DNA of 64,000 bases. It comes from Siphonodentalium dalli (Eukaryota > Mollusca > Scaphopoda > Gadilida > Siphonodentaliidae). Location: contig CP136064.1 in the NCBI GenBank assembly GCA_032622095.1, forward strand, positions 193,721,948 to 193,785,947, given 5' to 3'. Made by a program: the position numbers and the translations under genes. Of this stretch, positions 12,467 through 24,159 are shown piece after piece; within the stretch, counting starts at the first letter, position 1, and each line of letters starts with the position of its first letter. The notes below the pieces were generated by a model, which worked only from the letters and a program-made list of their open reading frames with translations, was not told the origin of the DNA and searched no databases.

Positions 12467-12605
12467 CACTAATGTCCAAAGTAATTGACCACTTAACCAC
12501 AGCAGAATTATGGGTAATTTTTCAGGATTTAGTCGGAAATATGGCTTGTTGCCATTCATCAGAAAGCTCTCGGGGTTAAGTGGTCAATTACTTTGGACAT
12601 TACTG
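12467..12605. mobile_element. Diverged family A subfamily, internally deleted
   Basis: The left arm carries the family A core (AGCAGAATTATGGGTAA through ATTCATCAGAAAGCTC), but the terminal 35 bp differ from other copies: TAATGTCCAAAGTAATTGAC. The right terminus carries the exact inverse of this variant end. TA flanks both sides. Most of the right core arm is deleted. Confidence 0.75.
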
Positions 12606-12608
12606 TAC

Positions 12609-13044
12609 CTGAATTTAGTGTGTCTGACATTTGCTGAATGAGGTCCCCAGAGGGTGAATTTAGTGTTGCTATCCCGTACAGCAGGCTAGCATCACCAAAT
12701 ACACCCTCAATGGACCTAATTCTGCTTAGGCATCATCTTCTGGGAAGTATCTTAAGTATCAAATTGAAATATTGTTTTAGTTACTTTTTTGACTTTTTCC
12801 ATTCTGTTCAGTTTCTATGTCCCCATAATTTACAGAAGATAAAAAGCATAATTGAGGTGTTCAATGGGTGTGCATTACAAACTTCAACTGTAGAACTTCA
12901 ATCTGTTTCTGGGTTTCCCATGGATGTTGAGGCCTAACCAGACTGAGGATTAATCGGGTGATGCTAGCCCACCTTGCGGAATATTGTCATTAAATTCACC
13001 TTTTGGGGACCTCATTCTGCAAATGTCAGACACACTATATTCAG
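12609..13044. mobile_element. Family B element
   Basis: Termini CTGAATTTAGTGTGTCTGAC and its near inverse, then a hairpin at each end built on GAGGTCCCCAGAGGGTGAAT. The core (GGGAAGTATC through TTCAACTGTAGAACTTC) matches the 16890-17290 copy. Confidence 0.75.
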
Positions 13045-13514
13045 ACTTTGCTGGCATATTATTCTAAGCTACATAAATGCATGCTATCAAAATTTATTTG
13101 ATCCATTTTAAATACAGACATCTTGAGATTAATTGAAAGTGATCCATTATCTGGGTGATATAGAATTGGCCCATCAATCACCATACACTCAAGGCTTGGT
13201 CTCTCAGATTAAATAAACAATAAATTAGAATTCATTCTGCTAGTGACCAGCCCAGGATTACTGTAATTGTGTGTGCCAGCTGTGGTATTTGTTTATCAAC
13301 ACATTTGAAATATTAGCATTGTATCTATGATACATTCAAGTGACATACTGGGTACAGTTCCATCATTTAATGGGTTATATGTATTAACCCTTGTCACCAA
13401 TTTTATGCTTTTGTGATATTTTTAATTTAAATCCTCAGAGTCTATCTCCAGGTTTATAATGATAATAATCCACCTTTACTTGCATGGATTTTGTTTCTAA
13501 GACTGGTGACATCT

Positions 13515-13870
13515 TTTTTAGCTCACATGAGACGAAGTCTCCAGTGGAGCAAAAGTCATCACTCGTCCTCCGTCCATCAACAATTCTTTGAACATCTTCT
13601 CCAGATCCGTAGGACTGAATGGGTTCATAATTGGTGTGGATGTTCCCTAGGTGACTGGTATTCAGATTTGTTCAAATGAGGTCACTGGGTCAATTAGTTC
13701 CGAAGCCAGGGCCATAACTCTTTCCCTCCATAGTAATTCTTAAAACGACTTCTTCTCAAGTGGCATCAGGCCGAATGAGTTCATATTTGGTATGAAGGGT
13801 CTCTTGTTTACTGGGGTTCAGATTTGTTAAAATGGGGTCACTGGGACAAACATGGGCAGGGTCAATATCT
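13515..13870. repeat. Second copy of TAGCTCAC-type repeat
   Basis: Same layout as 11681-12075, with the GTCCGTCG stretch shortened. It runs directly into the TTAA-flanked element that begins at 13903. Confidence 0.7.
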
Positions 13871-14104
13871 TTTTAAAAAAATTTAGATTTAAGTTTTTAC
13901 ATTTAACACGTTCACTGCCGAAAACCAATGGGTAATTCCATCCCGTATGCCAACATGAGATTTGATGTTTTGCCGATAGTAGATGATATTTTACGTATGT
14001 ATGAGTAATGGTTCGACCAATATCGGGTCATATGATGCTGAAACATGTTATAAGGCTACTACGAGATAACTCATAGTCGGCAACTGGGACGGAATTTATT
14101 AGTG

Positions 14105-14335
14105 TTTCATCCCTGGTGCCAGCTACATGTTACGAGTTATCTCGTAGGTAAATACAATTACGTTGTCAGTGTCTTAGATGACGAAGAGTGCTATACATGT
14201 ACAAGCATATCGCATGTAAGACATGGTAAATGAATTTACATGTATATATGATAATTGGTACAGACTACGTTGAATAAGATGTCAAAAACATAATATGTAT
14301 TTACCTACGAGATAACTCGTAGCTGGCACCAGCGA
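14105..14335. repeat. Imperfect palindrome with GGTGCCAGCTAC arms
   Basis: The left arm TACGAGTTATCTCGTAGG followed by TAAATAC is matched at the right by GTATTTACCTACGAGATAAC. An outer pair (AGTCGGCAACTGGGA at 14075 and TCCCAAGTGCCGACTA at 14355) encloses it. The structure is nested inverted repeats within the TTAA-flanked element. Confidence 0.7.
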
Positions 14336-14730
14336 TGACCACTGGTGAGTTTCATCCCAAGTGCCGACTACGAGTTATCTCGTAGGAGCTTTATAACACG
14401 TTTCATCTTTCATTTGACCCGGATTTGATCGACAAAAATTGTATAAAGCACGATAATTCCTTTATATATACACAATGTGTCCGGGAATGTTCTAGTTGCA
14501 CATGTATATCATGGTTCAGGGACGTGCAAAAGAGGTCCTGGTGAATTGGAGTATCCTACCAAGATTTCTAACTGGACCCCACCCCTTGTTCGGGCTGTGG
14601 GAATCGTTGTATCTCAAGCCATCGTAATTATACATACAAGAGGTGGCATCAGAGATGCTGTGTCTCGTTTTCGGTGGCTTACCGCCAATTGGTGTGCATC
14701 AGTATCGGTAGACTAATTAATAGGTAAAAT

Positions 14731-15400
14731 CGAAAAATGACTAATTAAGGGCCATAACTCCATCAAATTTTATCGGGCCAGGCTGGTTTTCGAACTCGTC
14801 CGAGATATTCTTGGGAGACACCTATAAACCAAATTTCAATCAAATCGGATAACGTTTGTTGAAGTTATCGCGCTAACGAGCTGAAAATTCGTGAAAAATG
14901 ACTAATTAAGGGCCATAACTCTATCAAATTTTATCGGACCTGGCCGGTTTTCGAACTCGACTGAGATATTCTTGGGAGACACCTATATACCAAATTTCAA
15001 TCAAATCGGATAACGTTTGTTGAAGTTATCGCGCTAACGAGCTGAAAATTCGTGAAAAATGACTAATTAAGGGCCATAACTCTATCAAATTTTATCGGAC
15101 GAGGCCGGTTTTCGAACTCATCCGAGATATTCTTGGGAGACACCTATATACCAAATTTCAATCAAATCGGATAACGTTTGTTGAAGTTATCGCGCTAACG
15201 AGCTGAATATTCGTGAAAAATGACTAATTAAGGGCCATAACTCTATAAAATTTTATCGGACGAGGCCGGTTTTCGAACTCATCCAAGATATTCTTGGGAG
15301 ACACCTATATACCAAATTTCAATCAAATCGGATAACGTTTGTTGAAGTTATCGCGCTAACGAGTTGAAAATTTTTGAAAAACGAGCTGAAAATTCAAAGG
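14731..15400. repeat. Tandem array, ~159-bp unit, four copies plus a partial
   Basis: Each unit opens with GAAAAATGACTAATTAAGGG, continues with CCATAACTCTATCAAATTTT, and ends with GTTATCGCGCTAACGAGCTG. Units start near 14731, 14891, 15050 and 15210, with a decayed unit after 15370. The right flank has a GTCCGCCC repeat. The 'GGGCCATAACT' phrase also appears in other repeats in this window. Confidence 0.85.
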
Positions 15401-15984
15401 GCCATAACTTTGTAATAAATGTGCGGACGAACCCAATTTTTTGTCTGCAGCTTACGTGCATGGATATGTACTCACACACCGTCAATAAACGGTTGAGTTA
15501 TAAGCAAAACACGTCGCCCGTCCGCCCGTCCGCCCACCGTCCCTCATCAAACTATAAGTCGAGTTTTGGAAAAAAACTCGACTAATAAAATCGATTAATG
15601 GGATCGTTGGGCATGTAGTGGCGCATACACCAACATTGCTTGCGGTTTGTGTTATTATTTATGTGGTATGAACATTACTACGAGTTAACTCGTAGTAGCA
15701 GTCTCCATGGAACCGTTTACTACAAGTTAACTCATAGTGGCAGTGAACGTGTTAACTCCTTTTGCTAAATTTAACAAAAAACATAATTTTAGAGAAAAAA
15801 AACCCAGTAAATTTTACTTCTTGCTCAATTTTTTTTTTTTATGAATTTTTTTTTTCAATTTTAAATTAAAATTTTGAGAAATAAATTATGTTATAACAAC
15901 TTACTGACTATTGTAGTCTTCAGAGTCCCAGTCTTCTCCGTCTTTACAGTCTGGTGAGCGACCCCACAGTCTTTGACTGTCTTG

Positions 15985-16660
15985 TTAGTTCAACTTGACA
16001 AAGTTAAGTTTGAGCTATTGCCATGGATTGGCGTCTGTTGTCTCTCTGTCTATGCATTGGGGCATCCGTCCATCTGTCCATCACAAATTTCAGTTAGCAC
16101 ACCCTACAGGTCATCTCTCATCCGATCATCCCCAACTTCATATGGATGTTCGGGGTGACCTCTAGATGTGAGCCATCAATTATTTCAGAAATTCATTTAA
16201 AAAACATGGCAGCCAGCAGCCATCTTGGATTTCAAAAATGAATCCATTGGCCCTGATCCGATCATCACCAAACTTCATATGGATCTTTTAGGTGACCACT
16301 AGATGGGAGCCATCAAATTTCCATATTTCCTTGAAAAACATGGTCACTAACAGCCATCTTGGATTTTACTCTTTGTATGACTAAATCCTTCTTTGCACCC
16401 AAGAGGCCAACTCCCTCATCTGATCATCACCAAACTTCATATGGATCTTTGAATTGACCTGTAGATTGGAGCCATCTCAAATTTTACTCTTTCTACTAGT
16501 ATTACTGCATCCTTTGGCAATTCCTACAGCCAAACTTTTTAATCTGATTAATCGCAGACTGTTTATGTATTTTCAGCGTAACCTCTAGTTACATATAAGC
16601 ATTTTAAAATTTCATTGGAAAACATGGCTGCCAGCAGCCATTTGTGATTTCAACTTTCCG
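15985..16660. repeat. Degenerate tandem repeat, ~140-160-bp unit
   Basis: The phrase CCGATCATCACCAAACTTCA followed by TATGGATCTTT recurs near 16120, 16256 and 16420. It is interleaved with CAGCAGCCATCTTGGATTT. A related fragment is at 2239-2270. Non-coding. Confidence 0.65.
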
Positions 16661-16889
16661 CATTCCTAATCGCTCCATTGAGCTACTGTGTCATTGACAC
16701 ATTCGTTTGTTTTGTGAGCCGAAATCGCAATAAAAATTGAATTAATTACCAAGAAGAAATTCTACTTAATTGTAAGCGACGCAAAGAAAAATCACTCACA
16801 AAGTCACTTAAATCGTGCAATTTCTAACTGGAACCTTCACCCAATTCACCCCATTGTTGAACCAGACCGCAATCCCAAGTACAGCGCTT

Positions 16890-17290
16890 ACTTTGACAAC
16901 TTTGCCAGAGGGTGAATTTAGTGATGCTATCCTGCACAGTGGGCTAGCATCACCAAACTCACCCTCTGGGGACCCCATTCTGCTTAGGCCTCATCTTCTG
17001 GGAAGTATCTATCGTCTCAAATTAACATTGTTTCAGTTACTTTTCTCCCTTCTGTGAAGTTTCTATATCCCCTAATTTGCAGAAGGTAAAATGTATAATC
17101 GAAGTGACTAATGGGTGAACATCACTGACTTCAACTGTGGAACTTCATCTGTAATAACAGTTGAGGCCTAAGCAGAATGAGGTCCCCAGAGGGTGAATTT
17201 GGTGATGCTAGCCCACTGCGGGATAGCATCACTAAATTCAGCTTCTGGGGACCTCATTCTGCAAAAGACAGACACACTATTTGCAGGCTT
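16890..17290. mobile_element. Family B element
   Basis: The left hairpin (CCAGAGGGTGAATTTAGTGA / TCACCCTCTGGGGACC) and right hairpin (same motif, 17180-17255) enclose the conserved core. It ends with AGACAGACACACTATTTGCA. A 78-codon frame across the right hairpin is an artefact. Confidence 0.75.
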
Positions 17291-17584
17291 GATTGCCATA
17301 ATAGAGTCATTCACATTGCTGTCTCATAATTTTCTGACCAAAATCTTTGATTATTTTCAGGACTTTCAGTTGTTTACCGAAGTTGAGAATCTTGGACGGC
17401 ACACTCAGGACCACGTTGGATTCCTCTGATGTCAATATTGATGATGAGGCAGTTGGCAATAATAGATGCATACTTTCATGATTAGAAAACTTCTGATGTC
17501 TGAGTGCCGGTATATAGTGTGACTCAACAATATAAACGAGGCATTCATTTACAGAGACCGAAATAAAAAAATAGTGACTGTGTT

Positions 17585-17843
17585 TTAACCCTTCCATGAC
17601 TGGAGCTTCCTGAAATTTTACGATGTGCCAATGCATTCTCTTATATATGCGAGTCTTCCATAGGGAGCCTCGCATATATATAAGAGAATACATTGGCCTA
17701 ACAATATTTACCTTGACATTGTAAGCCAGTGTATTTTCTTTTATATGTGAGGCTCCCTATGGGAGACTCACATATATAAGAGAATGCACTGGCATAGTAT
17801 CCTTAATGCTGCACCAGCGCAGCTTCCATCATGAAAGGGTTAA
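17585..17843. mobile_element. TTAA-flanked MITE with two internal hairpins
   Basis: Ends TTAACCCTTCCATGACTGGA and the inverse CCATCATGAAAGGGTTAA. Inside are two hairpins built on TATATGCGAG(G)CTCCCTATGGGAG: one at 17626-17696, one at 17727-17793. A third, solitary copy of this hairpin is near 2988-3022. A 128-codon minus-strand frame over this element has no protein features. Confidence 0.75.
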
Positions 17844-18439
17844 ACACACATATAAAAATGAGGATACTTTTGGCTACTCTTGTCTGAAATGAAATGCAAA
17901 TTTCATGGGAATTTTTCAGGATATATGTAATTGAATAAAAACAAACATTATATAACTTATCCATAGGGAGTGTAAACAAGGAGGTTTCAAAAAGAGATAT
18001 TATATCAGCATGGAAATGGCGAACCAAATTATTTAAGATGGCACAAAGGTGATCACAGAAATATTCAACTCCCACAGTTCCAATTGTAGAGAATTGAAAC
18101 TTCCAGGTATTGCAGGTGCCCATATGTTGCTAATGTGCAACTTGTATATCGATGATGAACAAATATATTTTTCACTGCGCTATTTCTTTATTTTTTACCA
18201 TTCTAATTTTCAATTTTCAAATGATTTTTAACAAACTTCGATTTTTTTGGTCACAAAATAATCAACCTTTTAACAAACCCATCTTTTTCATGGGATGTGT
18301 GGTCATTGAGCTTTTATCAATATTTTGTTTGATCTGAAGAATTATATTCATGTCAAGAGAGTTAGTTTCTGAAAATTTTGTAATAATCATCAGTGATAAC
18401 ATAAATCGCTTCTGTCTTCAACTCTATACCACATTAAAC

Positions 18440-19515
18440 TGAATCCTGCTATCAGATAGTCCAAGCTTCTTTCGATGTGAACCAGCTAGTGAAATTGGTA
18501 TGGATATACTTTCTGTCGAAGTATGGTTGCCTTTACTCTTCTATATCAAACTTTACACCCAGATCCAGTGATTCGTAAATATTATTCAACTTTATCATAC
18601 AAATCAATACAAAATGCTACATTTGTCGGAAATAGTGATATCTTAGTAAGATATCATACGGTCATAATGATGTACTATAATCTAACTGTTGTGTTACATT
18701 ATGCACAGAATATGCCATGTAATTAAGAGTAACCTCACATTTGATCTGATTTTTTATGTCTAGAGAAGACCCGAACTTGAGGTTGAATAAGTTTGTATTC
18801 TTTTGAAATTATATAAACATTGTGATAAAATATGTTTTTCACATTAAAGGTACTCAATCCGATTCGATGGTCCCCTCGTAATCAGATTCCAACAACATTT
18901 TTAGAAATGACGCTTCAGTTATCAGAATCGATTAATTGCCCAAAAATAATGCTAACCACTGTCAACTATAGTATAAAATTGTCTGAAACGAAATTTGGCC
19001 TTATTATCAACACAATGCCTCTTGGTTATAGAGTTATCCATCTTCATCCTCAATTTTGTCCGAGACCGTCGGCACGTCGTCTTTTTACTGGGCCACTACT
19101 AACTATTGATGGTGAAAAATAATAGATGTCAAAAATCGATATCTATTAACTCTCAGCTTTGATACTTGTAGGTGGGTTCCTCAACTCAAATCAATATTTT
19201 TTACCCCCAAATCCAAATAAATAGTAATTGAGGGGTGCTTAATCGGATTATGCATCTCTAAATAACTACCTTCAGTTGATGGCTCTTGTGAACTTCACAA
19301 CAATGTAATTTTTTCTATGGAAAACCCAGGTAACTTAAACAATTATGACATTTTATTTCCGTTATTTGACTTTATATGAGCAGGTGATTTACGCTTAAAG
19401 TCCACCATAGAAGAGTAAGGCCATCATACGTAGACATAAACCAGTATTATCCCTACTGATTTCACTAGCTGGTTTACGTTGATGGAAACTTGGACTAGCT
19501 ATCAAACAGAAATAT
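18440..19515. mobile_element. Inverted-repeat element with AACCAGCTAGTGAAAT arms
   Basis: The left arm at ~18440-18545 (AGTCCAAGCTTC, ACCAGCTAGTGAAAT, CCTTTACTCTTCTAT) matches the inverse of ~19400-19510 in the same order. Exact termini and any target duplication are not clear. A TTAA-flanked element (18844-19263) is nested inside. Confidence 0.55.
18844..19263. mobile_element. TTAA-flanked TIR element
   Basis: Same family as 1556-2714, without the MITE interruption: TTAAAGGTACTCAATCCGAT at the left and TTAATCGGATTATGCATCT at the right. It shares AATCAGATTCCAACAACA and TTGTCAACTATAGTATAAAA with that copy. Confidence 0.7.
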
Positions 19516-20210
19516 GTGGGTCGTTATGGGCACTTTTTTGTCATATGGAAGTGCTGGTATCTATGACTGAGTGAAAAACTTTTCTGATCTCAAAATAGTA
19601 CTAAGTATTCTAATTTACTCATTTGTCTCTGTCTGGAGAGCATAGCTTTGATCTTCAATAATGCCTACATTCAGACAAAAGAGAAAGTCATTTCATCATG
19701 AGAATTTTGTCATATTCAGGGTTTCCATTACTGCGGCTCAGCATCCGTGGAACGGCCTCATTCCAGTGCTAATGATCTGTTTGAGACATACATGTACCTA
19801 AAGTTAATTGCAATCTATCATAAAAAGAATCCTACTGCAATGGGAGTTCGAGGGTTAAACAGAATACTGGTGAAAAGGCATCTCAATTGAGCACAGCATG
19901 GTACAGTGTAACCCTTTTAAATAAAAAGGGTTGTGCTAAAACTCTGTTCATAGCAATGACTACTTTTCGGTGAGAAATTGAGAAATACCATGGTCGCCCC
20001 GTCGTGTAATTTGTTTTCCCCAATATGGCTGAAATACGGACTCATTTATTTTCCCCTGGCAGAAACCATGCATATTATGAACCATATCTGTGATAATTGT
20101 AATATTATATTTAAATTGTTCTGTGATACTACTGCATTTAGTTTACTTTTACATATACTGGTGGGATATATAAAACATGTTTGCCTATTTGTCTGCGGGA
20201 GTACAAAAGC
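19516..20210. other. No gene seen
   Basis: No supported feature; stops in all frames and no clear repeat structure. Confidence 0.45.
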
Positions 20211-20495
20211 ACATTAAGGCCATCCGAAACACCACCACACCCCCAAATATATAAATACACAACATGTTTTTATCTCTGCAAGTCATTATAACAACTTAGG
20301 ACAACTCATTATAATGACTTGCATGTCATTATAACGAGTTGTTGGAAGTCGTTATAATGAGTTGGAAGTCGTTATAACGACTTGGAAGTCATTATAACAA
20401 GTTGTTGGAGGTCGTTATAATGAATTGCAAGTCGCTATTATGAGTTGTGTATTTGTATATTTGGGGGTGTGGTGGTGTTTCGGATGGCCATAATG
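20211..20495. mobile_element. TIR element enclosing a short-unit array (AGTCGTTATAATGA)
   Basis: TIRs of more than 40 bp: GGCCATCCGAAACACCACCA with CACCCCCAAATATATA, inverted at the right end. Between them lie about ten ~20-bp quasi-palindromic units of the form AAGTCRTTATAAYGASTTG in alternating orientation. No coding capacity. The TIR similarity extends weakly outward to GCAYATTA, so exact ends are uncertain. Confidence 0.75.
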
Positions 20496-20684
20496 CACTT
20501 TCATAGCGGGAGATATACATGTATCACAGCAAAAAATCCCCATGCCTTTCTATAAACAAATACAAGTTTATCTCAGGTTCTTGCAATGCATGCCCAGCAG
20601 TAAACATCCATAGCATGTTGACAAGATTCATCATTTAACCCTTTCTTTACTAAATACTCATTGACGGGTAGGTACATCTCCATC

Positions 20685-21015
20685 CCTGCAGAATGAGGTT
20701 CCCAGAGGGCGAATTTAGTTGGTGACACTTCTCCCGCACTGCTATGGAAGACCTAGGATCAGATTGAAGTTCCCCAGTTGAAGTTGGTGATGTTCACCCA
20801 TTAGTCACCTTGATATTGGATTTTATCTTCTGCAAATTAGGGGATATAGAAACTTCCCAGAATGAAAAGTAACTAAAACAATGTTAATTTGAAACTACAT
20901 ATACTTCCCAGAATGAAAAGTATTTGGTGATGCTTGCCTGCTTTGTGGAATAGCATCACTAAATTCACACTCTGTGGACCCCATTCTGAAAATGACAGAC
21001 ACTGTTTGCAGGCCT
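20685..21015. mobile_element. Family B element, core inverted relative to other copies
   Basis: Terminal hairpin sequences (GAATGAGGTTCCCAGAGGG at the left, CTCTGTGGACCCCATTCTG at the right) enclose the common core. Here the core runs in the opposite direction to the 16890 copy (TTCCCCAGTTGAAGTTGGTG, then ATTAGGGGATATAGAAACTT). This fits the near-symmetry of the ends. Confidence 0.65.
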
Positions 21016-22838
21016 GTACATCTCACCAGTACATTTATGCATTTATGATTTTGTATCAATTATGTGTCTTCTCTTCCATTCAAATTTCATTGTAATCATT
21101 TTTATCTTTATTCCATATATTTCTTCAATGAGATGTGAACATTGATGTACTTTCTGATTGTCTATTATATTTATATATATATATATATAAAGGTTTTTTT
21201 TCAACTCTTTATGTCTCTTTAACCAGTTTTGTTTCCATCAAATATCTCTAATTCCCAGAGCCATGAGAGCTGTCTCACAGAAAAATTAGAATTTTCCAGT
21301 CACTGTACTTGTGAGTTACTGATATTCAATTACTGACTAATATTACCAATATACAGGCCATTCCCTGTGATATACTGTAAAACGTATGTAAAAATGAGTA
21401 TGTTGAAATTCCTAAACTCCATGAAGAGGTGGGCCAATAGTGAAAGAGTCTCACAATTGAAGTGGTGTCATCTTAAAGATATATTGTCCGATTCGAGGGT
21501 CCTATATCATACAGCTAACAACAATGATTATCCCATTGTCAAATAACAATGGTGTGGATTAAAGACGTCTAGACATGGTATTTGAAGGTATGGACATAAT
21601 TATATAGAATGTTAGATGATAAATAAAACAAAAATAGTCATTAATTGTTAGACCAGAAATGATGTGTGATCAAAAGTAGTTTATTAGTAAATTATGACCA
21701 ATAAAACTTACAATATAGTCCAGTCGATATGTGGTTCTACCTAGAAACAAAAAATAACAGAATTGGTTTCAACTTTTTTGTATCTGACAAAGTCTTATTT
21801 GCAACATACTAAAATTCCAAGTTTCAAATCGGCTGCGCTATCTTATAAACTAGGATAAAAAAAAAGAAGGCCTCAGTGTTAGCTTAAAATTGGTACTCTA
21901 GTTTCAGGGTTAATTTTAAGTATTGTGCGTCTTTGGCATGGTAACCTTACATATTTTCAGGCATATGGCCTGTTAAAAATGTTACAAATAAACCAAGCTA
22001 TTGTCTGATAGCAATCAACCGATCCCCAGAAAGAATCTATATTGATAGTGATACTTCAAGTTTAAATGTTTCAACAAATTAAAAAAATAATCCAATGTTA
22101 CCGCTATATGAATCAGCGATTCTCATCTAATTTGGTTTAGATACTTATTGTTAACGTAATGTATATATTCAACCATTCTATGAACATCCTGAACCATTGT
22201 TCATAAAACTGGTCTCAATAATGTGCCAACACCCTTTGTATGACTACCACGCTATAGGGGCCTCAATACATTCTCAATTTTCTATGAAATTCCTAGAGTT
22301 GCTGTATTCTTGTTTTGTTTTCATCAATTGAAATGTCTATTGTTCATACTTTAGTTGTTTCACTGCGTAAGATATGGCACGAAGATAATACGGTTGTCGC
22401 ACTTATATGCAGACAAAAGACGTCAAAATGACACCCAACGACAACTCCCAGCAATGTGATGACGCATTCCGAGGCATTCGAAGTTGTGAGAGTATTAGTG
22501 TGTCATCACAGTAACATAAACTAACAGGATAACCATTCCCACAAAATAAAGAAATCACGAACCCATCATTGTAAGAGAAAACTTGAAGATGAACCAAACT
22601 GTCTGTTTGCGGAAGATCTATTAACCGACTAAAACCTGATCGTTTTCAGGCAAAGTTATAGGAATTTGTTCTTACACGAAGCAGTCTGTGCTTAATATAA
22701 GGAGTGTTGTATGCCTTGTGAAGAGTGATGAAGAGATTACAATATTCACATTGTTGCACGACATGTGCACCAACAAATTGTACACCACGATCTGCTGCTA
22801 CACATACAATGAATTCCAATGACACATACCATGAAGTA
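21016..22838. other. No gene seen; includes an (AT)n microsatellite near 21167-21190
   Basis: AT-rich sequence with a short AT dinucleotide run. No supported coding frame. A 'TTAAAGATATATTGTCCGAT' phrase near 21473 may be a relic of a TTAA element. Confidence 0.45.
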
Positions 22839-23370
22839 TTAAAGGCACGGGTGGCGTTCGTTGCAGAAATATTCATATTTGTTCGAATCGCCATCAACGA
22901 AAGGAATATTAAAATATATATATAGTTTTGTTCATATGGCAAACAGAATCGGCGCGTAAATAGTATATTGTCGCCAAGACGTACGATGGTGTACGTAAAC
23001 AGGAACCTTCTCGTGTTACAGAAGTTTTACTTCTGTTTACATAACACAGCGCAATTATATTGGTTATAATCACACACAAATGATATAAACGCTCTTTAAT
23101 ATTTCCATATCAGGAAAACAGTAACAAATAACGCTCTTTATGTTTACCATATCCGATCTAAACAAAAGCCAGATTCTGTAACGTTTTTTTTCTTTTGTTT
23201 ACATAACAAAGGAAAAACTTTGGACAATAATATACTGTTTATGCCATATTTCTGATTGGTATAAGAACAAAGTCTGTCTATATTTTACTATTCTTTCTGT
23301 TTATGGAGGTTTTTGACGGAGCTGAATATTTTAACAGCATACCCACCGGCAATACCGCCCGTATCTGTCA
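22839..23370. mobile_element. Family C TTAA-ended MITE
   Basis: Starts TTAAAGGCACGGGTGGCGTT and ends near ACCGCCCGTAT. The same ~500-bp family is present at 25297-25650 (5' truncated), 54030-54532 (opposite strand) and 61273-61785. It carries two copies of the AACGCTCTTTA motif (about 23086 and 23129) and the conserved phrase GTCGCCAAGACGTACGATGG. Non-coding. Confidence 0.75.
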
Positions 23371-23411
23371 CTGGTAAAAACATCCATAGTAGACGGCGAG
23401 TAACGAAACAG

Positions 23412-23604
23412 GTACTTTTGTCGGGTACTTTTGTCCCGGCAGTGTTTTGGACGGGTCAATTCGTGACCCCACCTCACCTTGACCTTCAAAATGGACAATT
23501 CAAGGTCAAATCGCGCAATTCGCATAAAAGTAGAGGGGAAACAGCCCGGACCAATTCAAGGTCAACTAGGAAACAGTCCGGACGAAGTCGGGTCCACCTG
23601 CTAG
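23412..23604 (+). mobile_element. Helitron 3' end (A), truncated
   Basis: Ends with a GC-rich hairpin (CCGGACGAAGTCGGG) followed by TCCACCTGCTAG and T, the CTRR-3' terminus typical of Helitrons. Its start is unclear; sequence directly upstream belongs to the duplicated flank. No Rep/helicase is encoded. Confidence 0.6.
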
Positions 23605-24159
23605 TCTAATATATATTTTGAGAACTACATATATCTCCTATATATTTTGAAGACCTCTGTCTGTATGTATGTCATTTATACAAATCTACGATTCTCGACC
23701 GATCGGGACGAAACTTGGTACGTGTGTGTAGTTTGGCCAGGCGGTCGTCAACGTCGTATTGGCGAGCCCGTGCGGAGACGAGATCTCGGAAACGGGTGGA
23801 GCTATCGACTTGAAATTTGCTATGTGAATGTATCTTGCCCCGGATACGAATTTTATCGGGTCGCCGAGCCCGTGCGACGCAATCTTCGCGCATGCGCAGA
23901 CGAGATCTCGGAAACGGGTGGAGCTATCGACTTGAAATTTGGTATGTGAATGTATCTTGCCCCGGATACGAATTTTATCGGGTCGCCGAGCCCGTGCGAC
24001 GCCAGCTTCGCCCATGCGCAGACCAGATCTCGGAAACGGGTAGAGCTATCGACTTGAAATTTGGTTTTTGAATAGCCCGGACAACGTCGGGCTGGGTAGA
24101 GCTATCGACTTGAAATTTGGTTTTTGAATAGCCCGGACAACGTCGGGCTCATCGGCTAG
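23605..24159 (+). mobile_element. Non-autonomous Helitron (B), head-to-tail with A and C
   Basis: Starts TCTAATATATATTTTGAG immediately after the CTAG of unit A. It ends with hairpin GCCCGGACAACGTCGGGC, then TCATCGGCTAG. Inside are about three ~125-bp tandem units beginning ACGAGATCTCGGAAACGG and containing GAGCTATCGACTTGAAATTT. The overlapping frames on both strands arise from this array. Confidence 0.7.

Larger units (their letters stand above)
13903..15755. mobile_element. TTAA-flanked TIR element carrying ACGAGTTATCTCGT palindromes
   Basis: The left terminus TTAACACGTTCACTGCC and right terminus GGCAGTGAACGTGTTAA are exact inverses, with TTAA at both outer edges (13903-13906, 15752-15755). 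TTAA targets are typical of piggyBac-type elements. No transposase gene is visible. Several near-perfect 18-bp palindromes of the form CTACGAGWTAACTCGTAG lie inside, and a block of 159-bp tandem units occupies 14.73-15.4 kb. Confidence 0.75.

Noticed and set aside
17307-17693. 128-codon minus-strand frame
   Set aside because: Runs across a TTAA-flanked MITE and its internal hairpin; no protein features.
23672-24071. Overlapping 70-110-codon frames on both strands
   Set aside because: Produced by the ~125-bp tandem unit inside Helitron B; unit length and base composition keep frames open.
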